From: Streptomyces sp. HD
Lineage (GTDB): Bacteria; Actinomycetota; Actinomycetes; Streptomycetales; Streptomycetaceae
DNA: 64,000 bases
Direction of reading: 5' to 3'
Assembly: GCF_028369295.1 (NCBI RefSeq)
Contig: NZ_JAQMYP010000045.1
Coordinates: 20,295 to 84,294, forward strand
Shown: positions 35,134 to 43,196 of the stretch, piece after piece
Layout: the number at the start of each line of letters is the position of its first letter
How positions within the stretch are numbered: position 1 is the first letter of the stretch
Made by a program: the position numbers and the translations under genes
Notes under the pieces: generated by a model
Databases searched by the model: none
Seen by the model: the letters and a program-made list of their open reading frames with translations, nothing else
What the model was told of the DNA's origin: nothing

Positions 35134-35207
35134 TCGGTGTGCAGGGGTTGGCCTGGATCTCGCGATACGGGGTGCCTCTTGCGGTTGTGTGGCGGGTGCG
35201 GACGCCG

Positions 35208-35247
35208 TGTGGCTGGTCGCGCAGTTCCCCGCGCCCCTATAGGGCGC
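35208..35247 (-). repeat. dispersed repeat, minus-strand copy
   Basis: On the minus strand CCCTATAGGGGCGCGGGGAA followed by CTGCGCGACCAGCCACA. It lies just after the stop codon of the dehydratase gene, between that gene and the permease promoter. Confidence 0.75.
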
Positions 35248-35252
35248 TGTTG

Positions 35253-36998
35253 TCAGCCTGCGTAAGGATCTGGGGACTTGCCCGGCCGGGCCAGGAACTC
35301 GAAGTCGCAGCCGGTGTCGGCCTGGGTGATCTGTTCGTTGTAGAGCGCGCCGTAGCCTCGCTCGTAGCGTGCGGGCGGCGGCGTCCACTGGGCCCTGCGC
35401 CGCTCCAACTCGTCGTCGTCCACGTCGAGTTGAAGAGTCCGTGCCTCGACGTCCAGGGTGATCGGGTCTCCGGTGCGCACGAGGGCCAGCGGTCCGCCGA
35501 CGTACGACTCGGGCGTCACGTGCAGCACACATGTGCCGTAGCTCGTGCCGCTCATCCGGGCGTCGGAGATCCGCACCATGTCCCGCACCCCCTGTTTCAG
35601 CAGATGGTCGGGCAGCGGCAGCATGCCGTACTCGGGCATGCCCGGACCGCCCTTGGGCCCGGCGTTGCGCAGCACCAGCACGTTGTCGGCGGTGATGTTC
35701 AGCGACGGATCGTTGATGGTCCGCTGCATCGTCCTGTAGTCGTCGAACACGACGGCACGGCCGGTGTGCTTGAGCAGATGGCGCTCGGCGGCGATGTGCT
35801 TGATGACGGCGCCGTCCGGACAGAGGTTGCCGCGCAGCACGGCGACCCCGCCCTCGCCGGCCACCGGGTTCTCGCGGGTGCGGATCACGTCGTCGTTGTG
35901 GACGACGGCGCCGTCGATCCGCTCCCCCAGGGTGCCGCTCACGGTCGGCCGGTCCAGGTGCAGCAGGTCGGTGATCCGCGAGAGGAAGGCGGGCAGGCCG
36001 CCGGCGAAGTGGAAGTCCTCCATCAGGTACGTCTGTCCGCCGGGACGGACGTTGGCCAGGACCGGGACGGTGCGGGCGATGCGGTCGAAGTCGTCGAGGG
36101 TGAGCTTGATGCCCGCGCGGCCCGCCATCGCGATCAGATGGATGACGGCGTTGGTGGAACCACCGAGCCCGAGCACCGTGGTGACGGCGTCCTCGAAGGC
36201 CTCGCGGGTGAGGATCCCGGACGGTTTGAGCCCGGTCCAGGCGAGCTCCACCGCGCGGCGCCCGGAGGCGGCGGCCATCCGCTCGTGCGCGGAATCGACG
36301 GCCGGGATCGAGGAGGCGCCGGGCAGGGACATGCCGAGGACTTCCGCCGCAGCGGTCATCGTGGACGCGGTCCCCATGGTCATGCAGTGACCCGGTGAAC
36401 GCGCCAACCCGCCCTGGAGCTCCCGCAGTTCGCAGTCGGTCAGATTGCCCGCGCGGTGCTCGTCCCAGTACTTCCACATGTCGGTGCCGGACCCGAGGGT
36501 CTCACCGCGCCAGTGCCCCGGCAGCATCGGCCCCGCGGGAACGAATATCGACGCGACGTCGGCCGAGGCCGCGCCCATGAGCAGCGCCGGTGTCGACTTG
36601 TCGCAGCCGCCGAGCAGCACCGCCGCGTCGATCGGATACGACCGCAGCAGCTCCTCCGTCTCCATGGCGAGGAGGTTGCGGTAGAGCATCGGGGTCGGCT
36701 TCTGGTACGTCTCCGAGAGCGTGGAGACCGGGAATTCGAGCGGGAAACCCCCGGCCTGCCACACCCCCCGCTTGACCGCCTCGGCACGCTCCCGCAGATG
36801 GACGTGGCAGGGGTTGATGTCCGACCAGGTGTTGAGGACGGCGATCACCGGGCGGCCCCGGTACTCCTCCGCCTCGTAACCGAGCTGGCGCATACGGGCG
36901 TTGTGCGACCAGGTGCGCAGCTGGCCCTCGGTGCCGTACCACTGATGGCTTCTGAGTTCCTCGGGGCGCTTCCTGCCGGGGCTCTGCTCGCCGGTCAT
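35253..36998 (-). CDS. IlvD/Edd family aldonate dehydratase (probably L-arabinonate dehydratase)
   Basis: Iron-sulfur dehydratase of 581 residues from ATG 36998. Cluster-binding Cys lie in NTWSDINPCHVHL, LLGGCDKSTPALLMGAAS and ARSPGHCMTMGTASTM; the C-terminal barrel has DARMSGTSYGTCVLHVTPES. Length and sequence fit the L-arabinonate/D-xylonate dehydratase subgroup rather than true IlvD. The start overlaps the stop of a DHDPS-family gene, and a GntR gene precedes that. It would convert an aldonate into its 2-keto-3-deoxy acid for the next enzyme. Confidence 0.85.
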   Translation of the reverse strand: MTGEQSPGRKRPEELRSHQWYGTEGQLRTWSHNARMRQLGYEAEEYRGRPVIAVLNTWSDINPCHVHLRERAEAVKRGVWQAGGFPLEFPVSTLSETYQKPTPMLYRNLLAMETEELLRSYPIDAAVLLGGCDKSTPALLMGAASADVASIFVPAGPMLPGHWRGETLGSGTDMWKYWDEHRAGNLTDCELRELQGGLARSPGHCMTMGTASTMTAAAEVLGMSLPGASSIPAVDSAHERMAAASGRRAVELAWTGLKPSGILTREAFEDAVTTVLGLGGSTNAVIHLIAMAGRAGIKLTLDDFDRIARTVPVLANVRPGGQTYLMEDFHFAGGLPAFLSRITDLLHLDRPTVSGTLGERIDGAVVHNDDVIRTRENPVAGEGGVAVLRGNLCPDGAVIKHIAAERHLLKHTGRAVVFDDYRTMQRTINDPSLNITADNVLVLRNAGPKGGPGMPEYGMLPLPDHLLKQGVRDMVRISDARMSGTSYGTCVLHVTPESYVGGPLALVRTGDPITLDVEARTLQLDVDDDELERRRAQWTPPPARYERGYGALYNEQITQADTGCDFEFLARPGKSPDPYAG

Positions 36999-37903
36999 AT
37001 GGACCACCCGGCGGCGATGGCGGCGACCTCGGCGCGCTCGTCCTCGGGGAGGTGCCGGCTCGGCGGCCGGACGTCGCGGCGGCACAGGCCGAGGGAGGCG
37101 AGGGCCTCCTTGACGACGGTGACGTTGTCGGCGGAGCCGTTCGCGGCGCGCAGCTCCTCGAAGCGGCGGACCTGTTCCCAGACCTTCATCGCACCCGGGT
37201 AGTCACCGGATCGAAGCGCTTCGATCATGTTCAGCGAAACGGACGGGGCGACGTTCACGAGTCCTGAGGTGAACCCGGTGGCGCCCGCGGAGAAGTACGA
37301 GGGCGCGTACGGCTCGGCGAGTCCGGCGACCCACACGAAGCGGTCGAGACCCGCGTCCCGTGCGAAGGCGGCGAACTTGGCGGCGTCCGGGACGGCGTAC
37401 TTCACGCCGATGACGTTCGGGCAGTCGTCGGCGAGTTCGGCGAGACGGGCGCCACCGAGCTGGGCGTTGCGGATGTACGGGACGACACCGAGCTCGGGCA
37501 CGGCCGAGGCGATGGCGCGGTGGTAGTCGACCCAGCCGCTCTGCGAGACGTACGGATGGACCGGCTGATGGACCATCACCATCCGGGCGCCGAGCTCGCG
37601 GGCGTGCCGGGCGGAGGCGACGGCGGTGGGCACGTCGTGGCCGACGCCGACGAGGACGACCGCACGGTCACCGGACTCGTCCACGGTCAACTCGGTGACC
37701 AGGCGGCGCTCTTCGGGCGTGAGGGCGTAGAACTCGCCGGTGTTGCCGTTCGGGGTAAGTGTGGTGACGCCCCCGTCGAGCAGACGACGCAGCAGGGCCC
37801 GGTGGGCGTCCTGGTCGATCGTGCCGTCCTCGGCGAACGGGGTCACCGGGATCGCCACCACGTCGGCCAGGGCCGTCCGTTGGGTCTCGAACGTCGTTGT
37901 CAT
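36995..37903 (-). CDS. DHDPS-family 2-keto-3-deoxy acid dehydratase or aldolase
   Basis: TIM-barrel protein of 302 residues with GNTGEFYALTPEER, the Tyr motif VVPYIRN and the Schiff-base Lys in VIGVKYAVPD. Coupled to an aldonate dehydratase, it is most likely L-2-keto-3-deoxyarabonate dehydratase, which gives 2,5-dioxovalerate, the substrate of the dehydrogenase at 2.8 kb. An aldolase role is possible. It overlaps both neighbours by four bases. A perfect 18-base palindrome (GATCGAAGCGCTTCGATC, 37209-37226) lies inside the coding sequence. Confidence 0.82.
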   Translation of the reverse strand: MTTTFETQRTALADVVAIPVTPFAEDGTIDQDAHRALLRRLLDGGVTTLTPNGNTGEFYALTPEERRLVTELTVDESGDRAVVLVGVGHDVPTAVASARHARELGARMVMVHQPVHPYVSQSGWVDYHRAIASAVPELGVVPYIRNAQLGGARLAELADDCPNVIGVKYAVPDAAKFAAFARDAGLDRFVWVAGLAEPYAPSYFSAGATGFTSGLVNVAPSVSLNMIEALRSGDYPGAMKVWEQVRRFEELRAANGSADNVTVVKEALASLGLCRRDVRPPSRHLPEDERAEVAAIAAGWSI

Positions 37904-38568
37904 GCCGGACCGTCCTCATTCTGGGCCTCGACTCCCGCGTCCGGGAAGGCCCGCTCGACGAACGACGCGATATGGGCGTGCAGGGCGCGCGCGGCGCCGT
38001 CGGCGTCCCCTTCGAGCGCGAGCCGCAGGATCTCCCGGTGCTCACCGGCCTCCCGCTCCCAGGAGGGGGAGGCGGCCCAGGCGACGGCGGAGACGAGGGC
38101 CGCCTGGTCGCGGACCTCGTCGAGCATCCGGCCGAGCAGCGGGTTGCCGCAGGGCAGGTACAGGGCGCGGTGGAAATCCCGGTTGGCGAGGGAGCGTTCG
38201 GCGGTGTCGGCGGCGGCGTCTGCGCGGGTCAGCGCGTCCCGGGCGGCGTCGAGAGACGCCCCGCGCCGCACGGCCCGCTTCAGCGCCTCGGGCTCCAGCA
38301 GCAGCCGCACGTCGTAGACCTCGCGTGCCATGTCCGCGTCCACCATGCGCACCGTGACGCCCTTGTACTGGCTCATCATGACCAGCCCGGTCCCGGCCAG
38401 CGTCTTGAGTGCCTCGCGCACGGGGGTCTTCGACACCCCGAACTGTGCGGCGAGCTCGGTCTCGACCAGGGCCTGACCGGGCGTCAACTGCCCGGTGAGG
38501 ATGCGGCGTTTGATCTCCTCCAGCACGAACTGCGTGCGCGAGGGGATCGGTGTGGGCACAGAGGTCAT
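37900..38568 (-). CDS. GntR family (FadR/FCD type) transcriptional regulator
   Basis: Regulator of 222 residues. The winged helix-turn-helix (10-75) reads RRILTGQLTPGQALVETELAAQFGVSKTPVREALKTL in adjoining blocks. The FCD effector domain (85-205) has EVYDVRLLLEPEAL and NRDFHRALYLPCGNPLL. It is the first gene of the three-gene dehydratase operon and likely represses it until a sugar acid binds. A nested set of palindromes lies just upstream. Confidence 0.9.
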   Translation of the reverse strand: MTSVPTPIPSRTQFVLEEIKRRILTGQLTPGQALVETELAAQFGVSKTPVREALKTLAGTGLVMMSQYKGVTVRMVDADMAREVYDVRLLLEPEALKRAVRRGASLDAARDALTRADAAADTAERSLANRDFHRALYLPCGNPLLGRMLDEVRDQAALVSAVAWAASPSWEREAGEHREILRLALEGDADGAARALHAHIASFVERAFPDAGVEAQNEDGPA

Positions 38569-38590
38569 GCGCGCCTCTCGGATCTCACAT

Positions 38591-38628
38591 ATCGCGTCTC
38601 ATATATGACGTACGAAGTACGACGCGAT
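38591..38628. promoter_or_regulatory. nested palindromes upstream of GntR gene
   Basis: ATCGCGTC ... GACGCGAT encloses TCATATATGA and CGTAC-GAA-GTACG. The site is 23 to 60 bases before the GntR start, in an AT-rich patch, and is a good candidate for the autoregulatory operator. Confidence 0.55.
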
Positions 38629-38690
38629 GAAGGTAGGAGCGCCTCCGTGTTTCGTCAACGCCTATGACAAAAGGAAGTTGAAGTTCCCGG

Positions 38691-39452
38691 TCAGCGTGGC
38701 CGGACGGACAGCACGTCGCCTTCGCGCGCGGTGACGGTGGGCCCGCCGAAGGCCGCGGCGGCGCGGACGGTCGCGGCCTCCGGGGTGAGAGTGGGCCCGA
38801 CGTGTGTGACGACGAGCTCCCGGACTCCCGCCCGGCGGGCGACTGTTCCGGCGTCCTCCGGCGTCAGATGCACCTGTTCGCCATCGCGATGCCCGTCGAT
38901 GTCGGCCTCACACAGGAACAGGTCGGCGGCGCGGGCGAGTTCGATGAGCGCCGGGCAGGGCCCGCTGTCCCCGGAGTAGCCGAGCACCCGCCCGCCGCTC
39001 TGCGCCCGCAGTCCGTACGCCTCGACGTCGTGCACGACGGCACGCGAAGTGAGCTCCAGGTCGCCGTGCCGGACGCGATGCCCGTCGTACAGCGGCTGGA
39101 TGTCGAGGACACCCTTCAGGAACCCGCCGTCGGGCCGCCCGAAGAACCCCGCCAGACGCTCGGCGCAGCCCTGCGGGGCGTACACGGGAATGGGCGCGGC
39201 GGGAGCGAGTCCCCCGTACGCCAAGCCGTAGACGGCCGCCAGCAGATCGGCACTGTGGTCGGCGTGCAGATGCGAGATCCAGATCGCGTCGAGGCCCGCC
39301 GGATCGGTGTGCCGCTGCAACTCCGCGAAGCTCCCGGTCCCCGCGTCCACCCACACCTCGGCACCGCCTCCCCGCACCAGATACCCCGAGCAGGGGCGAT
39401 CGGGCCGTGGATGCGGGGAGGCGGTGCCGAGGACGGTGAGGGTGAGGGACAT
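38691..39452 (-). CDS. MBL-fold metallohydrolase
   Basis: Metallo-beta-lactamase-fold hydrolase of 253 residues. The zinc motif HLHADH lies in AIWISHLHADHSADLLAAVYG; further ligands come from GYSGDSGPCPAL and the LVVTHVGPTL region. The N-terminus (LTVLGTASPHPRPDRPCSGYLV) resembles RNase Z/ElaC-like and related hydrolases. The physiological substrate is unknown. It is transcribed alone. Confidence 0.87.
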   Translation of the reverse strand: MSLTLTVLGTASPHPRPDRPCSGYLVRGGGAEVWVDAGTGSFAELQRHTDPAGLDAIWISHLHADHSADLLAAVYGLAYGGLAPAAPIPVYAPQGCAERLAGFFGRPDGGFLKGVLDIQPLYDGHRVRHGDLELTSRAVVHDVEAYGLRAQSGGRVLGYSGDSGPCPALIELARAADLFLCEADIDGHRDGEQVHLTPEDAGTVARRAGVRELVVTHVGPTLTPEAATVRAAAAFGGPTVTAREGDVLSVRPR

Positions 39453-39498
39453 GGAGGGCAGCGTACGTACCGTCCGGCCCTGAAGCGGATTTCGTGTC

Positions 39499-40146
39499 TC
39501 AGAGACCGGCGCGGGTGAACGTCACATGTGTGACTCCGGCGGGTGAGGAGGTGGCCTCGATCTCGTAGTCCTTCTCAAGGCCCTCCAGTCCGTCCCAGAG
39601 GCGTACGCCCCGGCCGAGCAGGATCGGGGCCACCACGACGTGCAGGTGGTCGATGAGCCCGGCGGCGAAGAAGTCGCGGATCACGGTGGGGCCCCCGCCG
39701 ATCCGCACGTCCTGACCGTCCGCGGCCTCGCGGGCCGCCTTGAGCGCCTCGGCGGGCGAGGCGTCGAGGAAGTGGAACGTCGTGCCGCCCTCCATCTCGA
39801 TCGACGGGCGCGGGTGATGGGTGAGGATGAAGGTCGGGGTGTGGAAGGGCGGGTTGGGCCCCCACCACCCCCGCCACTCCGGGTCCTCGTGCCATCCGGG
39901 ATAGCCGAACTTCCCGGCACCCATGATCTCGGCGCCGATCCCGGGCATGAACTGCCGCGCGAAGGCGTCGTCGACACCGCCGCCACCGCCGGACCCGCCG
40001 GTCATCTGGTTCCACCACCGGGTGGCGAACATCCACTCGTGCAGCCTTTCGCCGGCGTGGCCGAACGGGGCCTCCTGGCTCAGGCCCTCACCGGTGCCGA
40101 AGCCGTCGAGCGAGATGGAGAAGTTGTGTACGCGGACGAGTGACAT
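39499..40146 (-). CDS. dihydrofolate reductase family protein (RibD C-terminal-like)
   Basis: Protein of 215 residues with the RibD-C/dihydrofolate-reductase-like fold: VHNFSISLDGFGTG at the start, THHPRPSIEMEGGTTFHFLD, VRIGGGPTVIRDFFAAGLIDHLHVVVAPILLGRG. Such Streptomyces proteins are small NADPH-binding reductases of uncertain substrate. It lies 27 bases after a TIGR03086-like gene in the same direction and may be co-transcribed with it. Confidence 0.87.
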   Translation of the reverse strand: MSLVRVHNFSISLDGFGTGEGLSQEAPFGHAGERLHEWMFATRWWNQMTGGSGGGGGVDDAFARQFMPGIGAEIMGAGKFGYPGWHEDPEWRGWWGPNPPFHTPTFILTHHPRPSIEMEGGTTFHFLDASPAEALKAAREAADGQDVRIGGGPTVIRDFFAAGLIDHLHVVVAPILLGRGVRLWDGLEGLEKDYEIEATSSPAGVTHVTFTRAGL

Positions 40147-40173
40147 GGCTGGCGATTCCCTTCCTTCTGCTGG

Positions 40174-40791
40174 TCACGGCCGATGAGCGGGGTTCTGGCC
40201 GGCCGCCGCCCGCCACTGCGGATCCCGCCCGCTCAGTCCCACCGCCCGGTCGAGCAGCGCCGCGTCGTCCGGGACGGGGACGACCGGGCCGAAGATGCCG
40301 CCGCCGCGGCTCGGGTCCTCGGCGGCCGCGAGGAGCATGCCGTACGACAGCTGCAGGGCGGCCGGGTCGGGGACGTACGGCCGGCCGGTCGCGCGGGCCA
40401 GGTCCCAGCCGTGGATCACCAGCTCGTTCGCGGCGACGGCACCCGCCTCCGGGCCCGTCAGCGGAATGCCGCCCGCGCGGGTCTCGCCGGTCCAGGCGGC
40501 CGGGTCGCGCCACGCCTCGGCCAGTTCCGCCAGGACCTTGGGCAGCTCCTCGCGCCAGCCCGGCCCGATGTCCGGTACGGCGGCCTCCGGGCTGGTGTCG
40601 GTGGTGGGGCCCAGGTCCTTGCGGCCGGCGTCACGGAAGGCGACGGACAGGCCGAGCAGGTGACCCAGCAGATTGCGCACCGTGTACGCGGGGCAAGGTG
40701 TCCCGTCCGTGAGCTGATCGTCACGGACGGCGTCCGCCAGGCGGGCGATCACGCGGGTCTGGGGTTCGAGGTCGAGGGTGCTGTCAGTCAT
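40174..40791 (-). CDS. TIGR03086/DinB-like (mycothiol-dependent maleylpyruvate isomerase-type) protein
   Basis: Protein of 205 residues from ATG 40791, with AGGAG upstream. It has the N-terminal metal-binding four-helix pattern: PCPAYTVRNLLGHLLGLSVAF, then AVAANELVIHGWDLARATGRPYV, where the conserved His residues sit. The family includes mycothiol-dependent enzymes and many uncharacterised actinobacterial proteins. No specific reaction can be assigned. Confidence 0.8.
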   Translation of the reverse strand: MTDSTLDLEPQTRVIARLADAVRDDQLTDGTPCPAYTVRNLLGHLLGLSVAFRDAGRKDLGPTTDTSPEAAVPDIGPGWREELPKVLAELAEAWRDPAAWTGETRAGGIPLTGPEAGAVAANELVIHGWDLARATGRPYVPDPAALQLSYGMLLAAAEDPSRGGGIFGPVVPVPDDAALLDRAVGLSGRDPQWRAAAGQNPAHRP

Positions 40792-40949
40792 GGGCCGGCT
40801 CCTCATGGACGTGTTCCTGAGAGGTTGACCGACGGCGCGGGCGAAACTCATCGCCGACACCAAGCACCCTACGACCGGCCCACCCGAGCCGCCTCCGCCC
40901 GCACCGCACTTCCGTGCCCCGACGGCTCCCACCCACTGCGGCACCTCCT

Positions 40950-40978
40950 TCGGCGCCTTCCCGCCCGCGAGGCGCCGA
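40950..40978 (-). terminator. hairpin downstream of VOC gene
   Basis: TCGGCGCC ... GGCGCCGA, perfect eight-base stem with a 13-base loop, 55 bases after the VOC gene stop in its direction of transcription. No T-run. The rest of the 240-base gap 40792-41032 shows nothing clear. Confidence 0.45.
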
Positions 40979-41032
40979 GATTTGCGACAGCTTCCGACGG
41001 ATTCCCGCCGGGCCCCGCTCGGGCCGCCGGTT

Positions 41033-41458
41033 TCAGTCCGTCCAGTCGGCGCCCGTGATGCCGTCGGGATGGCCCGTCGGCCACTGCACCAATTCGATGC
41101 GGTTGCCGTCCGGATCGGTGAGCCAGGACGTCAGGAACTCGTCCGAGCCGTCCGGCGATACGGGCGCCTCGGCGTCGATGCCGTGCGCGGCGAGTTCGAC
41201 GAGGGTGGCCGCCATCGACTCCACCTTGATGACGAAATGGTTGAGGACGCCGGCCTTACTCGCGTCGGCCGTGTATCCGCCCGCGGGATCGTGGACGAGT
41301 TCGATGCTGACGAACTCGTCGCCCGGCAGCTTGAGCATCGTCAGGCTGCCGAACGGGGTGTCCGGGACACTTCCGATCACCTCGTATCCCACGGCCGTGT
41401 AGAACGCCAGTGATCGTTCGAGGTCGGCCACGCGGAGGCCGAAGTGCAGGGTCCTCAT
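41033..41458 (-). CDS. VOC superfamily (glyoxalase/bleomycin-resistance-like) protein
   Basis: Protein of 141 residues with two paired beta-alpha-beta-beta-beta modules of the vicinal oxygen chelate fold. The first His lies in MRTLHFGLRVADLERSLAFYTAVGYEV, further ligands in FVSIELVHDP, GVLNHFVIKV and DPDGNRIELVQWP. It resembles glyoxalase I-like proteins with the E-type C-terminal ligand. It is monocistronic. The true substrate is unknown. Confidence 0.87.
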   Translation of the reverse strand: MRTLHFGLRVADLERSLAFYTAVGYEVIGSVPDTPFGSLTMLKLPGDEFVSIELVHDPAGGYTADASKAGVLNHFVIKVESMAATLVELAAHGIDAEAPVSPDGSDEFLTSWLTDPDGNRIELVQWPTGHPDGITGADWTD

Positions 41459-41533
41459 CGATTCACCTTCCCGGACAGCCGAAACGGCCCGCCGGAGAAC
41501 CCGACGGACCGTCACAGTACTGCGAGCCGGAGG

Positions 41534-41692
41534 TCAGCCGACCGGCTCCGCGGCAATGGCGGCCGACGTCCGAGTGGTCGCGGTCTTTTCGGACTCGACG
41601 CCCTCGTCCCGCTGCTTCTTCATCGCGAGTTCCTTGGCCGTCTTTTCCGAGAACAGCCTCATCTCGGCCTCGGTCCGCAGATCGAACACCAT
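41534..41692 (-). CDS. small hydrophilic protein
   Basis: Frame of 52 codons starting ATGGTGTTCGATCTGCGG at 41692, with AAGGAGG just upstream. The product is MVFDLRTEAEMRLFSEKTAK..., highly charged and helical, ending in AAIAAEPVG. The ribosome site is close to the ATG and ideally spaced for the following GTG (second codon). I do not recognise the family. Third-position GC and a good ribosome site suggest it is real. The 265-base gap to the right (41693-41957) has a TTACC-TGGACA-TTACC repeat and a short CCCGCCCCA tandem repeat. Confidence 0.55.
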   Translation of the reverse strand: MVFDLRTEAEMRLFSEKTAKELAMKKQRDEGVESEKTATTRTSAAIAAEPVG

Positions 41693-41957
41693 TGCCTCCT
41701 TCGGTCTCTGTCCAGCCGCGGTTCACTTGGTCACCGCGAACGCCTCTTTACCTGGACATTACCTTACGGCCGTCCTCCGAGTCAGGCTCAAATCGCGTTC
41801 GCACACAGGGACTTGGCGCACTGTTCACCCGGCCACGCACCCCGCCCCACCCCGCCCCACCCCGCCGCACGCTCTAAGGCGCGCAGCGCGCAGCAGACGC
41901 CGCCTAGGGCACTTCCCCGATCCGTGGGCCCCCGCCTTAGACCCACGATGACGTGGC

Positions 41958-43196
41958 ATGACGACGACCACCGCCCGGGCACTCCCCCGCATCCTGCGCG
42001 ACCGCAACGCCCGCCTCTACCTCACCGGAGTCGTGATCTCCGGCTTCGGCACCTCCGCGCTGTGGCTGGCGTCCGGCGTCTGGGTCAAGGACCTCACCGG
42101 CTCCGACGGCCTGGCCGCGCTGTGCATGCTCGCCATGTGGGCGCCCACCCTGGCCGGCCCGTTCCTCGGCACGCTCGCCGACCGCACCCGCCGCAAGCCG
42201 CTGCTGATCGGCATGAACCTGCTCCTGGCCGCACTGCTGCCCACCCTGCTGACCGTCGACTCCCCGGACGGGGTCTGGCTGGTGTTCGCGGTCCTGTTCG
42301 TCTACGGCGCGGCAGGCGTCGTCCATGACGCCGCCGAGTCCGCCCTGGTCGCGAGCGCCGTCCCCGCGCCCCTGCTCGGCGACTTCAACGGGCTGCGCAT
42401 GACGGCCACGGAGGGCATGAAACTCCTCGCCCCGCTGGCCGGAGCGGGCGTCTACGCGGCGTACGGCGGCGCGATGGTCGCCCTGCTGGACGCGGTCACG
42501 TTCGTGGTCGCGACCGGCCTGTACGTCTGCCTCCGGGTCCGCGAGAGCAGGCCCGGGCCGCCGACCGGGGACTGGCGGAAGCAGACCGCCGAGGGCGCCC
42601 GCCACCTGTGGTCGCATCCCCGGCTGCGGCCCCTCGTCGTGGCCGCCGGCACGACCATGCTCTTCGCCGGCCTCAACGGCGCGATGACCTACGCCGTCAT
42701 CGACGGCCTCGGGCACGCCCCCGCCCACGCCGGTGTGCTGTACGCCGTCCAGGGCGCCGGTTCGGTGGCGATCGGGCTGCTCTGCGGCCCCGCCCTGCGC
42801 CGGCTCGGCGAACGCCGTTTCGCCGCGTACGGCATCGCCCTGACGGCCGCTGCGGCGGGCCTGCGCGCGATCCCGTCCGACCCGGTGGCGCTGGTCTGCA
42901 GCGCGGCGATCGGCGCGGGTCTGCCCTGTGTGCTGATCGCCGCGCTCACCGCCGTACAGCGCGAGACACCGGACGCACTGCTCGGCCGTACCGCCGCCAC
43001 CGCCAACACGCTCGTGTTCGCACCGAACGTCATCGGGCTGGCGGCGGGCGCGGCACTCGTCGAACTGCTCGACGTACGGCTGCTGTCGGCGGCCGTCGGC
43101 CTCGCGTGGTCGGCGTCCGCCCTACCGCTGTTTCAGAGCCCGGCGAGCCCTTCCCGGACCGCCGCCAGGTCCCCGTCCGACGCCAACCCCGCGTGA
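41958..43196 (+). CDS. MFS transporter
   Basis: Major facilitator of 412 residues with about 11-12 membrane helices. LYLTGVVISGFGTSALWLASGVWVKDLTG opens helix 1, and the loop 2-3 motif is GTLADRTRRKPLLIG. The central loop is short. Substrate unknown; drug export is the common annotation for such proteins. Its last 64 bases overlap the 3' end of the convergent unknown gene. Confidence 0.88.
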   Translation: MTTTTARALPRILRDRNARLYLTGVVISGFGTSALWLASGVWVKDLTGSDGLAALCMLAMWAPTLAGPFLGTLADRTRRKPLLIGMNLLLAALLPTLLTVDSPDGVWLVFAVLFVYGAAGVVHDAAESALVASAVPAPLLGDFNGLRMTATEGMKLLAPLAGAGVYAAYGGAMVALLDAVTFVVATGLYVCLRVRESRPGPPTGDWRKQTAEGARHLWSHPRLRPLVVAAGTTMLFAGLNGAMTYAVIDGLGHAPAHAGVLYAVQGAGSVAIGLLCGPALRRLGERRFAAYGIALTAAAAGLRAIPSDPVALVCSAAIGAGLPCVLIAALTAVQRETPDALLGRTAATANTLVFAPNVIGLAAGAALVELLDVRLLSAAVGLAWSASALPLFQSPASPSRTAARSPSDANPA

